Below, one piece after another: positions 21,778 through 22,028 of a stretch of 22,028 bases of DNA. Source of the DNA: Actinomycetes bacterium. GTDB lineage: Bacteria > Actinomycetota > Acidimicrobiia > Acidimicrobiales > Microtrichaceae. Location of the stretch: the NCBI GenBank assembly GCA_023389745.1, contig JAEWED010000216.1, positions 1-22,028 of the forward strand, given 5' to 3'. The position numbers were made by a program, and so were the translations under genes. Position 1 is the stretch's first letter. Each line of letters starts with the position of its first letter. The notes under the pieces are model-generated. The model was not told the origin of the DNA and made no database searches. It worked only from the letters and a program-made list of their open reading frames with translations.

Positions 21778-22028
21778 ATGCCGTCGCAGGTCCCACCTGA
21801 GTCGGGTGGCAGCCCTGCGTCGGGCGGCGGGAGAGGACGTCCCCCCGGTTCGCCGCGGTCCGCCGGACCCGGAAAGCAGTACTACGTCCCGTCGCCCGAC
21901 GCCCCGCCGCGCTCGACGAAGCAGCCGTCGCGTCCCGCCACGCCGCCCCCGGCGCGCCCGGCCCAGCCCCGCCAGCAGCAGCCCACCCAACCCCCGCCGG
22001 CACAACGCCAGCCCGCCCCGGCCCAGCC
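21778..22028 (+). CDS. Proline-rich protein, N-terminal part (runs off window)
   Basis: An open frame of 83 codons starts at ATG 21778 and continues past the window end. The product is rich in Pro, Ala, Gln, Ser and Arg, begins MPSQVPPESGG, contains one GKQYYVPSPDAPP segment, and then becomes a Pro/Gln-rich run. This looks like a disordered cytoplasmic N-terminal region ahead of a membrane or globular domain, as in several actinobacterial envelope proteins, but the family cannot be named. A GAGAAT hexamer 6 nt before the ATG is a weak leaderless -10. The composition alone could mislead, so the gene call rests on the unbroken frame, its codon usage and the divergent promoter layout. Confidence 0.6.
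   Translation, partial: MPSQVPPESGGSPASGGGRGRPPGSPRSAGPGKQYYVPSPDAPPRSTKQPSRPATPPPARPAQPRQQQPTQPPPAQRQPAPAQ

Noticed and set aside
20208..21779. Rrf2 frame extended upstream to 679 residues
   Set aside because: The upstream part is antisense or out of frame to the oxygenase and sigma-like genes and shows no family similarity; Rrf2 proteins begin at MRISSKVDYA.

Overview
This is about 22 kb of very GC-rich DNA (roughly 70% G+C by eye), densely packed with overlapping genes. Third codon positions are strongly G/C, GTG and TTG starts are common, and several genes have a TAnnnT -10 box only 6-8 nt before the start codon (leaderless transcription). Together with actinobacterial-type proteins (FumC, a DinG-type helicase, a PuuA-like glutamine synthetase homologue, a TasA/SipW-type secretion set, a DUF5522 protein), this points to an actinobacterium. 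Acidimicrobiia is possible, but that is inference. No rRNA, tRNA, insertion sequence, integrase, phage gene or CRISPR array was seen. No gene-free stretch exceeds 300 bases; the largest gaps (about 200-216 bp at 3365-3580, 10781-10996 and 21578-21777) hold promoters and short tandem repeats.

Layout. (1) 1-2912, minus: peptidase C69/secernin-like hydrolase, flavin amine oxidase and the start of class II fumarase, in one overlapping operon. (2) 2987-7163: thioredoxin (minus) diverges from a Baeyer-Villiger-type flavin monooxygenase (plus), which runs 77 bp into the convergent DinG-like helicase gene. (3) 7221-10780, minus: a four-gene cell-surface operon with all junctions overlapping: TasA/CalY-like secreted protein, SipW-type signal peptidase, secreted seven-bladed RCC1 propeller, and an LPFTG-anchored stalk protein. 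(4) 10997-14040, minus: GlcD-like 2-hydroxyacid dehydrogenase followed by a benzoylformate-decarboxylase/acetolactate-synthase-like ThDP enzyme, which suggests oxidation of a 2-hydroxy acid followed by decarboxylation or carboligation of the 2-oxo acid. (5) 14111-15630, minus: haloalkane dehalogenase and TetR regulator, with a perfect palindrome on the promoter. (6) 15683-19751: PuuA-like glutamine synthetase homologue and SDR (minus), divergent from an aldehyde dehydrogenase and a tiny DUF5522 protein (plus), probably an amine-utilisation set. (7) 19740-22028: Rrf2 regulator, 2OG-Fe(II) oxygenase, a degenerate sigma-factor-like protein with a C-terminal membrane helix, and the start of a proline-rich protein.

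The most interesting items are the TasA-SipW-RCC1-LPXTG cassette; the repeated use of leaderless promoters; the dehalogenase/TetR palindrome overlapping a leaderless promoter; and six separate short intergenic tandem repeats of 15-23 bp, each with its own unit sequence, at gene starts or gene junctions.
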